This document shows, one piece after another, positions 16,271 to 24,731 of a DNA stretch of 64,000 bases. How positions within the stretch are numbered: position 1 is the stretch's first letter; the number at the start of each line of letters is the position of its first letter. The stretch lies in contig JBMHDN010000009.1 in the NCBI GenBank assembly GCA_049889355.1, positions 1 to 64,000 on the forward strand, written 5' to 3'. This stretch comes from JBMHDN01 sp049889355 (GTDB taxonomy: Bacteria > Pseudomonadota > Alphaproteobacteria > Puniceispirillales > Puniceispirillaceae). The notes below the pieces were generated by a model. That model did not search any database and was not told where the DNA came from. It saw only the letters and a list, made by a program, of their open reading frames with translations. Both the position numbers and the translations under genes were made by a program.

Positions 16271-18024
16271 GGCATAGCCACCAATGTTTCTGGTTCATTT
16301 TCTGGCAAGATGGTGTTGCCAGGGCTGACAATGGTGAATTGCACCGGCTCGCGATCAACATGAACAATGTCATCTTTCAGCCTGGCAATGGTGAAGTCAC
16401 TTGTGTGCATATCGCCTGACTCTGGGAAATCTTCGCGATAATGGGCACCTCTTGAATTTTCTCGCGCCAGACCTGCTTTGGTGATCACTTCAGAAATATC
16501 ACATAAAGAGCGCAGATTGAGCCAGTCATGCCAAGTCAGATTAAAGGCCAGATTACTGGCATCAACACCCACCTGCATCAGCGCATCTGAAACCGCCTCA
16601 ATGCGACCAAGCGCACGCGTCATGCCTGTGCCCGTGCGCATAACCCCAACATCTTCCCACATCAAATCCTGCAAATTCTTGCGCAAAGGAAGGATTAGAT
16701 CTGCTGGGCGCTGCAACGGGTAGATTGCGCGTTCAAATTCCATTGCCAATACATCTTCATCTGGCTCGCGCAATGACATAGTCTTGATATCCTCTGCCAT
16801 CACATCACCAGCAATGCCACCAAACACCGTTGAGTTGGCCACTCCATTGCCGCCCAATCGGTTTGAGCCATGCGCCCCGCCCGCATCTTCACCAGCCACA
16901 TAGAATCCTTCCAAGGCAGTGCGTGTATCCACATCTACAACCACCCCGCCCATAAAATAATGTGCTGTTGGCACGACCTCAACTTGACCAGCGGCGAGAT
17001 CAAAGCCGCTATCTGCACATCTCTTGACCATGCCTTTGAATTTCTGCCTGACATTATCAGGGCCAAGATGAGACATAGAGATAAACACCCCTTCTTGTTC
17101 AGGGTTGTTGTTCTTGCGCATTTCAGCATAGATGCCGCGGCTGACCACATCACGTGTCGCGCGTTCACCTTTATCATCATAATCATACATGAAACGCTGG
17201 CCAGCATGGTTGATCAATTGTCCGCCAGCCCCGCGTAGCCCTTCTTCCAACACTGTGCCTGTCATGCGGGTGTGATCCCCTGCCAAGAGCCCGGTTGGGT
17301 GGAATTGGACCATTTCCATATCCCGAAGCGGTAAACCTGCGCGCAAGGCCATAGCCAGACCATCCATCGTCTTATCGCCAGATGGGGTGTGGTATTTATA
17401 CATGGTGGGTCCGCCACCGGTTGCCATCAGAACCGTTTTTGCGCGCACCAGTTTGAACTGCCCAGTGCGCATATCGATCATCAACACCCCTGCTAATGCC
17501 GATTTATCTTTGGTCGGTATCAGCCCAACCGCACGATGTTCCTGCAGTTTTTCAACACCACTTGCCAGCACTTTTTCCATCAGCCTGTTGATGATTTCAA
17601 TGCCTGTCAAATCCCCTTTATGCACAGTGCGATCAGCTGTCTGGCCTGCAAAGGCTTTCTGGTGGAGCGTGCCATCCTCATTGCGGTCAAAAAAGCAGCC
17701 CACTTCATTTTCAAGCTCGCGGATACGCACCACCGCCTGCTCGCATAGCCGCCAGGCCATATCCTGATTGGGCAGCCATTTGCCGCCATGGATCGTGTCC
17801 ATAAAATGGCGCTCGACGGTATCGCCGCCGCCAAGCGCTACATTATAGCCACCTTGGACCATGCGGGTGCAGCCACATTTGCCGATCAGCCCTTTTACGG
17901 CGATGGTGATCTTGGTATTTTCAGGTGCCTTTTGTCTGGCATGCAAGGCCGCGAACAAGCCTGCGCCGCCGGTGCCAAGAATCAGAATATCTGTATCATG
18001 TCTTTCGATATCAGCAATGCGCAT
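16267..18024 (-). CDS. Succinate dehydrogenase/fumarate reductase-like flavoprotein, Cys in place of the FAD-linking His
   Basis: This 585-residue flavoprotein is of the SdhA/FrdA/aspartate-oxidase family. The FAD motif LGTGGAGLFAA lies near residue 16. The catalytic set is present: His242 in QFHPTGLL, Arg291 in ATRDVVSRG, His355 in PTAHYFMGG and Arg389 in HGSNRLGG. In SdhA/FrdA the covalent FAD site reads SHT before a QGG or EGG; the aligned stretch here is GCTRMVQGG, so Cys52 replaces the histidine and FAD is probably not covalently held. Histidine substitutions at this site in E. coli FrdA are known to keep fumarate reduction but lose succinate oxidation. The direction may thus be reductive, or the substrate may differ. 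The gene starts one base after the anchor gene. Confidence 0.9.
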   Translation of the reverse strand: MRIADIERHDTDILILGTGGAGLFAALHARQKAPENTKITIAVKGLIGKCGCTRMVQGGYNVALGGGDTVERHFMDTIHGGKWLPNQDMAWRLCEQAVVRIRELENEVGCFFDRNEDGTLHQKAFAGQTADRTVHKGDLTGIEIINRLMEKVLASGVEKLQEHRAVGLIPTKDKSALAGVLMIDMRTGQFKLVRAKTVLMATGGGPTMYKYHTPSGDKTMDGLAMALRAGLPLRDMEMVQFHPTGLLAGDHTRMTGTVLEEGLRGAGGQLINHAGQRFMYDYDDKGERATRDVVSRGIYAEMRKNNNPEQEGVFISMSHLGPDNVRQKFKGMVKRCADSGFDLAAGQVEVVPTAHYFMGGVVVDVDTRTALEGFYVAGEDAGGAHGSNRLGGNGVANSTVFGGIAGDVMAEDIKTMSLREPDEDVLAMEFERAIYPLQRPADLILPLRKNLQDLMWEDVGVMRTGTGMTRALGRIEAVSDALMQVGVDASNLAFNLTWHDWLNLRSLCDISEVITKAGLARENSRGAHYREDFPESGDMHTSDFTIARLKDDIVHVDREPVQFTIVSPGNTILPENEPETLVAMP

Positions 18025-18025
18025 A

Positions 18026-18379
18026 TCAGATAGCCTTCATGAAAAATAAACAAGCGATACCAAAGGAAACAGCAACACAAGCCGCAGCCAGCGTCTTTTG
18101 GGCAGGCCGCCAGGGCAGCCATTCCAATGCCATCAGCCTCAGCCCGCCAAACATGTGTATCGCCAGCAAAAAGACAAGCCCAAATTCAGCGACTTTGACC
18201 AGTGGCACTTCAGTCCCTTCAAGAAACCAATTCAATGCGTCTGGGTCTGTCATAGCCAGCGCCAAAACAAGGAAATGGAAGGGCAAAAAGACAGCTAAGC
18301 CAACGCCAGAGAGACGATGCAATATATGGGCAAGCCATAAAGGGTGTGCACGTGATGTGATTTGGCTGACTTGTCTCAT
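18026..18379 (-). CDS. SDH/FRD-like membrane anchor subunit (SdhC type)
   Basis: This 117-residue protein has three membrane segments. The start at 18379 (MRQVSQI) is chosen because its ATG overlaps the stop of the previous gene as ATGA; a longer frame would overlap that gene by 46 bases. The HILHRLSGVGLAV segment is the SdhC-type HRxSG motif that contacts quinone and heme. The later IHMFGGLRLMALEW has the histidine that commonly ligates heme b. It should anchor the flavoprotein and iron-sulfur subunits to the inner membrane and pass electrons to or from quinone. Confidence 0.82.
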   Translation of the reverse strand: MRQVSQITSRAHPLWLAHILHRLSGVGLAVFLPFHFLVLALAMTDPDALNWFLEGTEVPLVKVAEFGLVFLLAIHMFGGLRLMALEWLPWRPAQKTLAAACVAVSFGIACLFFMKAI

Positions 18380-18708
18380 GCGAATGTCACCGCCCAGACA
18401 GCGCGTGCCCCAAGCCAGCATAAGCCAAGCCCGGATCCATACATAATGATGTCAAGTGCTTTGCCCTTTATGCGGGCCCATTCATGCAGCACAACACGCA
18501 ATCCAATTGCCCCATGTATCGCCACAGCAATCACAAATAGCCCATAAAAAGCAAACCACGCAAATGAGCCTTGTGTGCGCCCCAAAATTTCTTCAGCGCT
18601 CAACCCATCTTGAATGGCATAAATCATTAAAACCAGATGCCCTAAAACCAGCGGGGCCATCAAAAGAGCCGTAAGACGTTGCAGCATATAAAGACGGAGG
18701 GTTAGCAT
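18376..18708 (-). CDS. SDH/FRD-like membrane anchor subunit (second)
   Basis: This 110-residue protein has three hydrophobic helices. It has an N-terminal LYMLQRLTALLMAPLVLGHLVLM and a second helix pair around AIHGAIGLRVVLHEW, both resembling SdhC/SdhD anchors with possible heme-ligand histidines in the first and second helices. It begins one base before the end of the iron-sulfur gene (TAATG) and overlaps the next anchor gene by four bases. Both anchors resemble each other more than a standard SdhC/SdhD pair, so they may stem from duplication. Confidence 0.8.
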   Translation of the reverse strand: MLTLRLYMLQRLTALLMAPLVLGHLVLMIYAIQDGLSAEEILGRTQGSFAWFAFYGLFVIAVAIHGAIGLRVVLHEWARIKGKALDIIMYGSGLGLCWLGARAVWAVTFA

Positions 18709-19430
18709 TATTTGCCTCGCCGCAGCATATTTTTTGCTGTCTCTCTTTTTAAACTCGCAATCGCAGACATCGGATTCAGCTCATTCGGGCAATAGGTGCT
18801 GCATGAGCCAATGGAATGACAATTATGACATCCGCCTCGGCCAGAAACAGCCTCTAAAATAGCAGCTCGCCCGCTATCTTTGGCATCATTGAGTAATGTC
18901 CAAGCTCTTTGCAAAGCAGCAGGCCCCAGAAAGTCTGGATTATTGGCCACCGTATCACAGGCCGCATAGCAAACAGAACAATTGATACATTCAATACCCG
19001 CATTGGCCTGATGCCGCTCAGGGCTGGTTTCATCAACAGCGGTGATGTCATCATCACGTGTTGAGCTGGCGTGATGGACTCCTTCTGCTTCAATCCATTT
19101 GTCAAAGAAACCATCCATATCGACAGCCAAATCTTTGATCACAGGCAGATTGCGCAAGGGCCCAATTGTGACCTCATTTTCTTTCAATACTTTTGAGATA
19201 TGGGTGCGACAGGTCCAGCGCGGCACACCATTCACCATCATTGCACAGCTGCCACACATGCCAACCCTGCAGGCAAAGCGATAGGTGAGTGTGGGATCTT
19301 TATGCTGCTGTACCCAGGAAACAACATCTAGAACAGTCTGGTTTTCATAGGCAGGGACTTCAAAAAGGGCGGTTTCTGTCTGCCCATTTGATCCGCGTTC
19401 AATCTTGGCAATCAGCGTATCTGTAGTCAT
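18708..19430 (-). CDS. SDH/FRD-like iron-sulfur subunit
   Basis: This 240-residue protein carries the three-cluster wiring of SdhB/FrdB. The [2Fe-2S] site is CRVGMCGSC followed by a later Cys in WTCRTH. The [4Fe-4S] site is CINCSVCYAAC. The third cluster region is CHNCHSIGSCSTYCP, which has an extra cysteine before CHSIGSC compared with the usual CHSIMNC form. It is the first gene of the six-gene operon, whose order B-anchor-anchor-A-fumarase alpha-fumarase beta differs from the usual sdhCDAB. The preceding 180 bp contain no gene and should hold the promoter. Confidence 0.9.
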   Translation of the reverse strand: MTTDTLIAKIERGSNGQTETALFEVPAYENQTVLDVVSWVQQHKDPTLTYRFACRVGMCGSCAMMVNGVPRWTCRTHISKVLKENEVTIGPLRNLPVIKDLAVDMDGFFDKWIEAEGVHHASSTRDDDITAVDETSPERHQANAGIECINCSVCYAACDTVANNPDFLGPAALQRAWTLLNDAKDSGRAAILEAVSGRGGCHNCHSIGSCSTYCPNELNPMSAIASLKRETAKNMLRRGK

Positions 19431-19613
19431 CGACCATTCACCTATCTATGCAGAGCTACAGATTATAAGAAAGTTATGTTTAATAAAACTCAATATTTCT
19501 TAAATTTTTAGAAAATAATCCTTACATAATATGATGTGAATTTAAGCTGTTATCCCCAATTTAAAGACACCATCTGGCGCTATTTTTTTCTGGTGCCATT
19601 TTTTAAGAAACCG

Positions 19614-20147
19614 TCATTCTTCGGCGGCGCGCGCCTGCTCTGCTTCAATAAGTTTTGCCTGATAAATCTCAAGCCGCGCCGTCGCGTTGGTATCAACAAA
19701 CAAAATAATGGCCATCATCGCCGTGACAGCAATCAGGCTGGCCTGCCAGATAGGTGATTTCAAAAACAACAGCAGCAAGCCGCAAAGGATAATGATTGCC
19801 GGCAGGACCTTATAAATCGCATTTTGATAGCCATTAATCGTTTTTTCGGCCCGTGTCAGTTCTGAGGCTATAAATTGGCTGGCATCAGCCTGAAACGCAG
19901 CTGGAAAGCCGCTCAGCCGCCATTGGTTCGATATGACAAGCCCAACGCCCAGAATAACAAGAAGCGTGCCGACCACGATGAGCGGGATGATATAAGCTTT
20001 GGCTGTGTCGGTTTTACCAAACTGCCAGAAACAATAACTCGCCAGCCAAAAAGCAAGGCCAAAAAAAGCGAAAAAAGCAGATGAAAACATCTCTGCCTTT
20101 GCCCAGTCTAAAGCTGTTTTCAGAATATCTATCTGTGAAGCTGTCAT
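19614..20147 (-). CDS. Membrane protein of unknown function
   Basis: I do not recognise the family. The start at 20147 is preferred because GGGGGAAGG lies about nine bases upstream; in-frame ATGs further up lack such a site. The 177-residue product has four hydrophobic segments in two pairs. The first pair, residues about 20-70, contains FFAFFGLAFWLASYCFW and LIVVGTLLVILGVGLVIS. The second pair, about 115-155, contains VLPAIIILCGLLLLFL. A hydrophilic, helical, probably periplasmic or cytoplasmic stretch of about 45 residues lies between them, and the tail is acidic and alanine-rich. Its neighbours give no functional clue. Confidence 0.72.
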   Translation of the reverse strand: MTASQIDILKTALDWAKAEMFSSAFFAFFGLAFWLASYCFWQFGKTDTAKAYIIPLIVVGTLLVILGVGLVISNQWRLSGFPAAFQADASQFIASELTRAEKTINGYQNAIYKVLPAIIILCGLLLLFLKSPIWQASLIAVTAMMAIILFVDTNATARLEIYQAKLIEAEQARAAEE

Positions 20148-20280
20148 GACGCCGCCTTCCCCCGAATGATGCCCAGACATGTTGTTTTGGTTGAGCAAAT
20201 TCTGCTCTGTCTAGACGAGTTAAGGCATAATTCTGGCCCTAAGCCAAGTCTGCTGGCTCAGACTAGATGTTCAGACCGGA

Positions 20281-20322
20281 TTTTCAGGTCCAAATTTTCA
20301 GGTCCAAATTTTCAGGTCCTTA
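20281..20322. repeat. Three tandem 14-bp repeats after the CBS gene
   Basis: TTTTCAGGTCCAAA occurs twice exactly and a third time as TTTTCAGGTCCTTA, end to end. The array abuts the 3' end of the CBS-domain gene in a spacer of about 180 bp. No protein or hairpin role is evident. Confidence 0.88.
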
Positions 20323-20325
20323 TCT

Positions 20326-20745
20326 TTACGCATTAATAAAGGCGCGCATCTGTTCTGCCTCGTCTCTGGTTTTCTCGGATAATCGGCGCACCACATCTGT
20401 GATAGAGACAATACCGTGCAGCCGGCCATGCTCAACGATGGGGATATGGCGGATTTTGCGCTCACTCATCAAATCCATGATGGTGGTCGAGTTAACATTT
20501 GGATCAATCACAAACACATCTCTGGTCATGATATCTTGTGCGCTCAGGCTGGTAATTGAGCCTTTGGCAGCGATGGTTCGGATGATATCTCGTTCTGATA
20601 CAATGCCAACAACAGCGTCATCTGCGCATATCACAACAGTGCCGATGCGTTTTTTTGTCATGGTCTCTGCGATATTTTGCAAACTGGTATCAGGCGCTGC
20701 GGTGATACAGCCACGTTCCACTAATTGCTGAAGAAATGGGGTCAT
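20326..20745 (-). CDS. CBS-domain pair protein
   Basis: This 139-residue cytoplasmic protein is made of two CBS motifs. The first spans about residues 10-65, with IGTVVICADDAVVGIVSERDIIRTI. The second spans about residues 72-125, with MTRDVFVIDPN and RHIPIVEHGRLHGIVSITDVVRRL. Tandem CBS pairs bind adenosine nucleotides and regulate partners, but stand-alone ones of this type rarely have a known target. It ends beside the 14-bp repeat array. The start has GGGAGGAA close upstream. Confidence 0.88.
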   Translation of the reverse strand: MTPFLQQLVERGCITAAPDTSLQNIAETMTKKRIGTVVICADDAVVGIVSERDIIRTIAAKGSITSLSAQDIMTRDVFVIDPNVNSTTIMDLMSERKIRHIPIVEHGRLHGIVSITDVVRRLSEKTRDEAEQMRAFINA

Positions 20746-20918
20746 GATTTCCTCCCTCCTTGATGGCGCTACTTTATTTTTTTACGCGGTAATTTCATCT
20801 TTGTCTCACTTGGCCTGACGGACAAGGCATAAAGAGGATGCATTGAGTTGACAGGAGGCCTGCAGCTCATAGAGTTTTAAAGATGATTTTTCTATGCGGA
20901 TATTTTAGGAGATAAAAA

Positions 20919-21767
20919 GTGGAGATCAGACCGCTAACCGCTGGCCTTGGTGCTGAAATTCTGGGCGCGGATGTCAGGAACGCTGCCGATTTTCAGGCTA
21001 TTTTTGAGGCTTTTGTCTGCCATAGTGTGATTGTGATCAGAGATCAGCAAATCAGCCCGGATGATCACATTGCCTTTGCCCGCCAGTTTGGTCCTATTAA
21101 TATTAACCGGTTTTTCAAACCAGCAGAGGGCTATCCAGAGATAGCCACTGTGTCAAAAGAACCTGATCAAAAAGAAGCTGTGGGCGAGAGCTGGCATACC
21201 GATCATTCCTATGATGATATCCCGGCTATGGGCTCTTTATTGCATGCAATAGAGGTACCAGCTGTGGGTGGTGACACGCTTTTTGTGTCAATGGCGGCAG
21301 CTTATGACGCGCTCTCAGGGCCGATGAAAACTTTTTTATCAGGCCTTCATGGCGTGCATTCGTCGCGCCATGCGTTCGGTCAATCCACGACTGGTTCTGA
21401 AGCAGCGCAATCTGGCCGGCTTGGCAATGCGGCATTGGCGGTCCAAGACGCCCATCACCCTGTTGTGATCACCCATCCCTTGAGCGGCCGAAAAGGGCTT
21501 TATATCAATCCTGGCTTTACGACTCATATTGACGGGCTGACAAAAGCAGAATCAGATGCTGTTTTGGAGATGCTATATGCGCATTGCAAACAGCCTGAAT
21601 TTCAGTGCCGCGTGCGCTGGCATACAGGTGATATGACCATTTGGGATAATCGGGCGACCTGGCATAAGGCGATTAATGACTATCATGGCCATCGTCGCTT
21701 CATGCATCGGATTACAGTAGAAGGCACGCCGCTAAGCGCTGCTGCTCACACTGCTGGCACGCTTTAA
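20919..21767 (+). CDS. TauD/TfdA-family 2-oxoglutarate-dependent dioxygenase
   Basis: This 282-residue iron(II)/2-oxoglutarate oxygenase has the metal triad WHTDHSY (His and Asp, near residue 92) and a distal histidine in ATWHKAINDYHG. The 2-oxoglutarate-binding arginine follows in HRRFMHRITVEG. Family members release sulfite from taurine (TauD), cleave alkyl sulfate esters (AtsK) or hydroxylate other acids. The GTG start follows AGGAGATAAAAA. It converges with a metallo-beta-lactamase gene and lies beside two sulfatases, so AtsK-like sulfate-ester cleavage is worth testing. Taurine activity is equally possible. Confidence 0.88.
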   Translation: MEIRPLTAGLGAEILGADVRNAADFQAIFEAFVCHSVIVIRDQQISPDDHIAFARQFGPININRFFKPAEGYPEIATVSKEPDQKEAVGESWHTDHSYDDIPAMGSLLHAIEVPAVGGDTLFVSMAAAYDALSGPMKTFLSGLHGVHSSRHAFGQSTTGSEAAQSGRLGNAALAVQDAHHPVVITHPLSGRKGLYINPGFTTHIDGLTKAESDAVLEMLYAHCKQPEFQCRVRWHTGDMTIWDNRATWHKAINDYHGHRRFMHRITVEGTPLSAAAHTAGTL

Positions 21768-21770
21768 CGC

Positions 21771-22631
21771 TCAGAGTGTGATCTGTTGCAAATCTTCTGC
21801 AATCGCAAGCTGGCCTGAAAATTGCGCTTTTGCTTCTGCCAGCATATCTGCGTGATGTTGGCCCTCATCCATATGTTTGCGGATATGTGAGAGCAGCAAA
21901 TGTTTCACAGCTGCTTTTTGTGCCATCTCTGCAATCTCGCCAGCACAAGGCGACATCTCGGTGATAAAGGCAAATTGAGTTTCCTGGGCCAGCCGATAAC
22001 ACCAGTGAATCAGTAAATCGGCGTTTTGGCATAATTGGCTCATCTCCCCGCTCAAGGCGGCATCACCTGAATAGACAAAGCTTTTGCCACCCAAATCTGA
22101 GTCTGTATCAATCCGAAAAGCGAGCGATTCAAGCAAAGGCTGGGCATGCAAGGCAGGAGCGGTTGATAATCTCCAGCCATTGCCGGCAAAAGAAAACCCG
22201 CTTTCAATTTCAATAATCTGCGGGTGAGGCCAGGGACGCGGCAGGCTGCCGCCACGCGCTGTCCAGACATCGAGCGAGCCTTGTAACTCAGTGCGGGCAC
22301 GCAAATCCGTGGCAAAGACGCCTTGTGTGCCAAATAGTTTGTCTGTGATTTCTGCGATGGGCGCAGGCCCCCAGACCGCCATATCTATTTTCCCTTCATC
22401 CCAGGCAGCATGCACCAGCCTGGCATAATCCATCATATGATCGCTATGCAGATGGGTGAAAAACAAGTGGGTGATATCAGAGGGCCGATAGCCGGCCTCT
22501 ATCAGCCGGCTGACCACCCCGCCGCCACAATCCAGCAAGATTTTGTCTGTGCCGATTTCAACCAGATAACCAGAAGAGGCGCGTCGGGCATGTGATTCAG
22601 GCGAACCTGTGCCAAGGCAAGTGATCTTCAT
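21771..22631 (-). CDS. Metallo-beta-lactamase fold hydrolase (RNase Z/AtsA-like)
   Basis: This 286-residue protein starts at 22631, where GAGGAG lies ten bases upstream; the longer in-frame reading would run into the sulfatase gene. It has the zinc motif THLHSDHMMDY near residue 65, a metal-bridging aspartate in YSGDAALS and a late histidine in LLSHIRKHMDEG. Overall it resembles the RNase Z-like group, which also holds the zinc-dependent type III arylsulfatases such as AtsA. It lies 43 bp downstream of a type I sulfatase on the same strand and may be co-transcribed. No signal peptide is seen, so it is cytoplasmic. Confidence 0.82.
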   Translation of the reverse strand: MKITCLGTGSPESHARRASSGYLVEIGTDKILLDCGGGVVSRLIEAGYRPSDITHLFFTHLHSDHMMDYARLVHAAWDEGKIDMAVWGPAPIAEITDKLFGTQGVFATDLRARTELQGSLDVWTARGGSLPRPWPHPQIIEIESGFSFAGNGWRLSTAPALHAQPLLESLAFRIDTDSDLGGKSFVYSGDAALSGEMSQLCQNADLLIHWCYRLAQETQFAFITEMSPCAGEIAEMAQKAAVKHLLLSHIRKHMDEGQHHADMLAEAKAQFSGQLAIAEDLQQITL

Positions 22632-22674
22632 AAGGGCTGCTCCTCGCTTGGGTTGTTGACTGGCTGGCAGAAAA

Positions 22675-24099
22675 TTAAGAGACAGGTGGCGGTGTGGCAG
22701 CCTTTGGTCCCATATCACGCACTGCTTCTAACCCGCCAAGGGTGTTTACCATTTCTGCTTGCTCGCGGTGCGCTTGGCTGTCTACCTCTTCTGGGTTGCA
22801 GATGGCGTAAAGCGTGGTTTTCATCTCAGCCAATTTTTCAGCATAGGCCGGATTATCTGCCAGATTAACCAGCTCGTCTGGATCAGCTGCCAAATCGAAT
22901 AATTCAGGCTCAAACCCTACATAATATATCAGCTTAAAGGCACCTTTGCGGATCATAAAGGCACCGCTTACCGCCCCTGCGGCGTGATATTCACTAAAGA
23001 CCACTCTGTGCTCATCTGTCTGTTCTGTGCAAATCACGCGCAAATCGCGCCCGACCATCTCGGTCTTTGGTGCAAGACCAAAAAAGGCAGGGATAGTGGC
23101 TGAAATATCTAACAAAGAGACAGGTGTCTGACAGGTGCCAGCCGGAATATCGGGACCTGCCATAATCATTGGCACAGCCGCTGATTCTTCATAACAATTT
23201 GATTTGCCCCAGAGACCGCGCGCGCCCACATTATCGCCGTGATCTGAGCTGTAAATCACGGTTGTGTCAGCGCTCAAGCCTGTTTCATCCAGCTTGTCCA
23301 TTATTTGACCAATATTATGATCAAGCCAGCTGATTAGGCCAAAATAGGCCACATGGGCTGCATGGCGCTCAGCGTCATCTTTGAATTGTGCATCGCTATC
23401 CATCATCTGATTTTGCAGCTCAACCCAGGGATGGCGCGCGACCCCGTCTTTTGGATGGGCTTTCACCGCGCTAAAATCACGGTCTTTATAGAGATCATAA
23501 AATGCCTGCGGGACGACGAGCGGAAAATGAGGTGCAACCAGCCCGACATAGAGGCACCAGCCTTTTTCTTCTGATTGATGTTCGTCCAGCCATTTAAGCG
23601 TGCGTTCTGTCACCGCCTTATCATAATTTGTATAGGCGCTGTCACCAGGCCCGATATAATCGCCTAGCATCCGTGTTGAGCCCAGCAAGCGTTCATTTTC
23701 ATGGCGGATAGAAGCCCAAATCATACCGACCCCGTCTTTGACCATCATCGGCAGATGCATCTCATCAAAACCGCTATCATCTTCTTTAAACCGATAATGC
23801 AGCTTGCCAATTGATTGAACAGGCGTGCCGGCTGCCTGTAATTGATGGCCCCAGCCAGTTGGCGTGCCGATATAGGGGGTGGCATTATCCCAATGGCTGG
23901 TCTGATGCACATATTGCCCGCTGGCAAAGGCAGCTCTGGCTGGCACGCAAATAGGCGAGGGGGTATAGGCATTTTCAAAACGCATCCCGCGACCAGCCAA
24001 CTTATCCAGATGCGGGGTTTGAACAAAGCTGTGACCAGCACAACCCAGTGCTGATGCCTGATGTTCATCTGAGAGGATAACAATGAGATTTTTAGACAT
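22675..24099 (-). CDS. Type I sulfatase (formylglycine-dependent)
   Basis: This 474-residue alkaline-phosphatase-fold sulfatase hydrolyses sulfate esters or, in some relatives, phosphonate monoesters. The metal-binding start LIVILSDEHQASALGC is followed by the activation motif CVPAR (ICVPARAAFASG, near residue 51), whose cysteine would be converted to formylglycine. Later come GKLHYRF, the metal site YSSDHGDNVGARGLWGK and a C-terminal FDLAADPDELVNLAD. The absence of a signal peptide places it in the cytoplasm, so substrate must be imported. It sits 3 bp after a MarR gene, with which it should be co-transcribed, and close to a TTT importer. Choline-sulfatase-like and other alkyl or aryl substrates are possible. 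Confidence 0.88.
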   Translation of the reverse strand: MSKNLIVILSDEHQASALGCAGHSFVQTPHLDKLAGRGMRFENAYTPSPICVPARAAFASGQYVHQTSHWDNATPYIGTPTGWGHQLQAAGTPVQSIGKLHYRFKEDDSGFDEMHLPMMVKDGVGMIWASIRHENERLLGSTRMLGDYIGPGDSAYTNYDKAVTERTLKWLDEHQSEEKGWCLYVGLVAPHFPLVVPQAFYDLYKDRDFSAVKAHPKDGVARHPWVELQNQMMDSDAQFKDDAERHAAHVAYFGLISWLDHNIGQIMDKLDETGLSADTTVIYSSDHGDNVGARGLWGKSNCYEESAAVPMIMAGPDIPAGTCQTPVSLLDISATIPAFFGLAPKTEMVGRDLRVICTEQTDEHRVVFSEYHAAGAVSGAFMIRKGAFKLIYYVGFEPELFDLAADPDELVNLADNPAYAEKLAEMKTTLYAICNPEEVDSQAHREQAEMVNTLGGLEAVRDMGPKAATPPPVS

Positions 24100-24102
24100 G
24101 GT

Positions 24103-24576
24103 TTATTCGGCTTTTTGGTCTGTATCTGTGAAATTGAGTGGGCCTGTTTTTTGCTCCAGCTTGCTGAGCAGCTGGAATAAGATGCTGATCTCATCACGGC
24201 TGAGCTCTGATTGCAGATAGGCCTGTCTTTGCTTCATAATCGGAAAGAGCCTGTCCACCAAATCCTGGCCTTTATGGCTCAGCGCGATATGGCGCCGCCT
24301 CAAATCAGTTTCAGATAAGGCCAGCGAGATCAGGTCTTTTTCCTGCAGCTGCTTTAAAACGCGGCTGATTTGGCCCTTATCCAACCCCATAGCCTGAAGG
24401 ACATCTTGTTGTGTTTCAACATTAGGGTCTGAGAGCACGGCCAGAATCCGCCATTGGCTGAGCGAGATATCACCATGGCGTCTGACCAGATCTGTTGCTT
24501 GTGCATTCAGCTTGGCCTGTAGCCGGGCAATGCGATAGGTCAGATGCTGGTTGAGATCATAGAGCAGACTGTCCAT
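24103..24576 (-). CDS. MarR-family transcriptional regulator
   Basis: This 157-residue winged-helix protein has its DNA-binding core in SLSQWRILAVLSDP, TQQDVLQAMGLDKGQISRVLKQL and a wing with LALSETDLRRRHIALSHKG. It is divergent from tctCBA and heads the leftward sulfatase unit. MarR proteins usually respond to small, often aromatic or acidic ligands, so it probably senses the imported substrate and controls both directions through the shared spacer. Confidence 0.9.
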   Translation of the reverse strand: MDSLLYDLNQHLTYRIARLQAKLNAQATDLVRRHGDISLSQWRILAVLSDPNVETQQDVLQAMGLDKGQISRVLKQLQEKDLISLALSETDLRRRHIALSHKGQDLVDRLFPIMKQRQAYLQSELSRDEISILFQLLSKLEQKTGPLNFTDTDQKAE

Positions 24577-24660
24577 CTTCGATAAAAACCCACCTTTATT
24601 TCTGCGACAGGCAGAAATGGAGACAAATGAAACAAAGTTTAAAAGCGAAAAGGTTGTGCG

Positions 24661-24679
24661 GTCAACTATTTTGGTTGAC
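24661..24679. promoter_or_regulatory. Inverted repeat, candidate MarR operator
   Basis: GTCAAC (24661-24666) and GTTGAC (24674-24679) form an inverted repeat with a 7-bp spacer, in the MarR-tctC divergent region. The size fits a MarR dimer site. A TATGAT hexamer 21 bp further on could serve as the tctC -10 element, although the spacing to TTGACT is long. Confidence 0.55.
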
Positions 24680-24731
24680 TCAGTCTTGAAACCTCCTTTC
24701 TATGATCATCAGAGGATTTTTGGAGGAACTC

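Noticed and set aside
16267..18024. L-aspartate oxidase (NadB), because the FAD-linking His is absent
   Set aside because: The gene is linked to an iron-sulfur subunit and two heme-type anchors, and keeps the full SdhA/FrdA catalytic set; no nadA or nadC is nearby.
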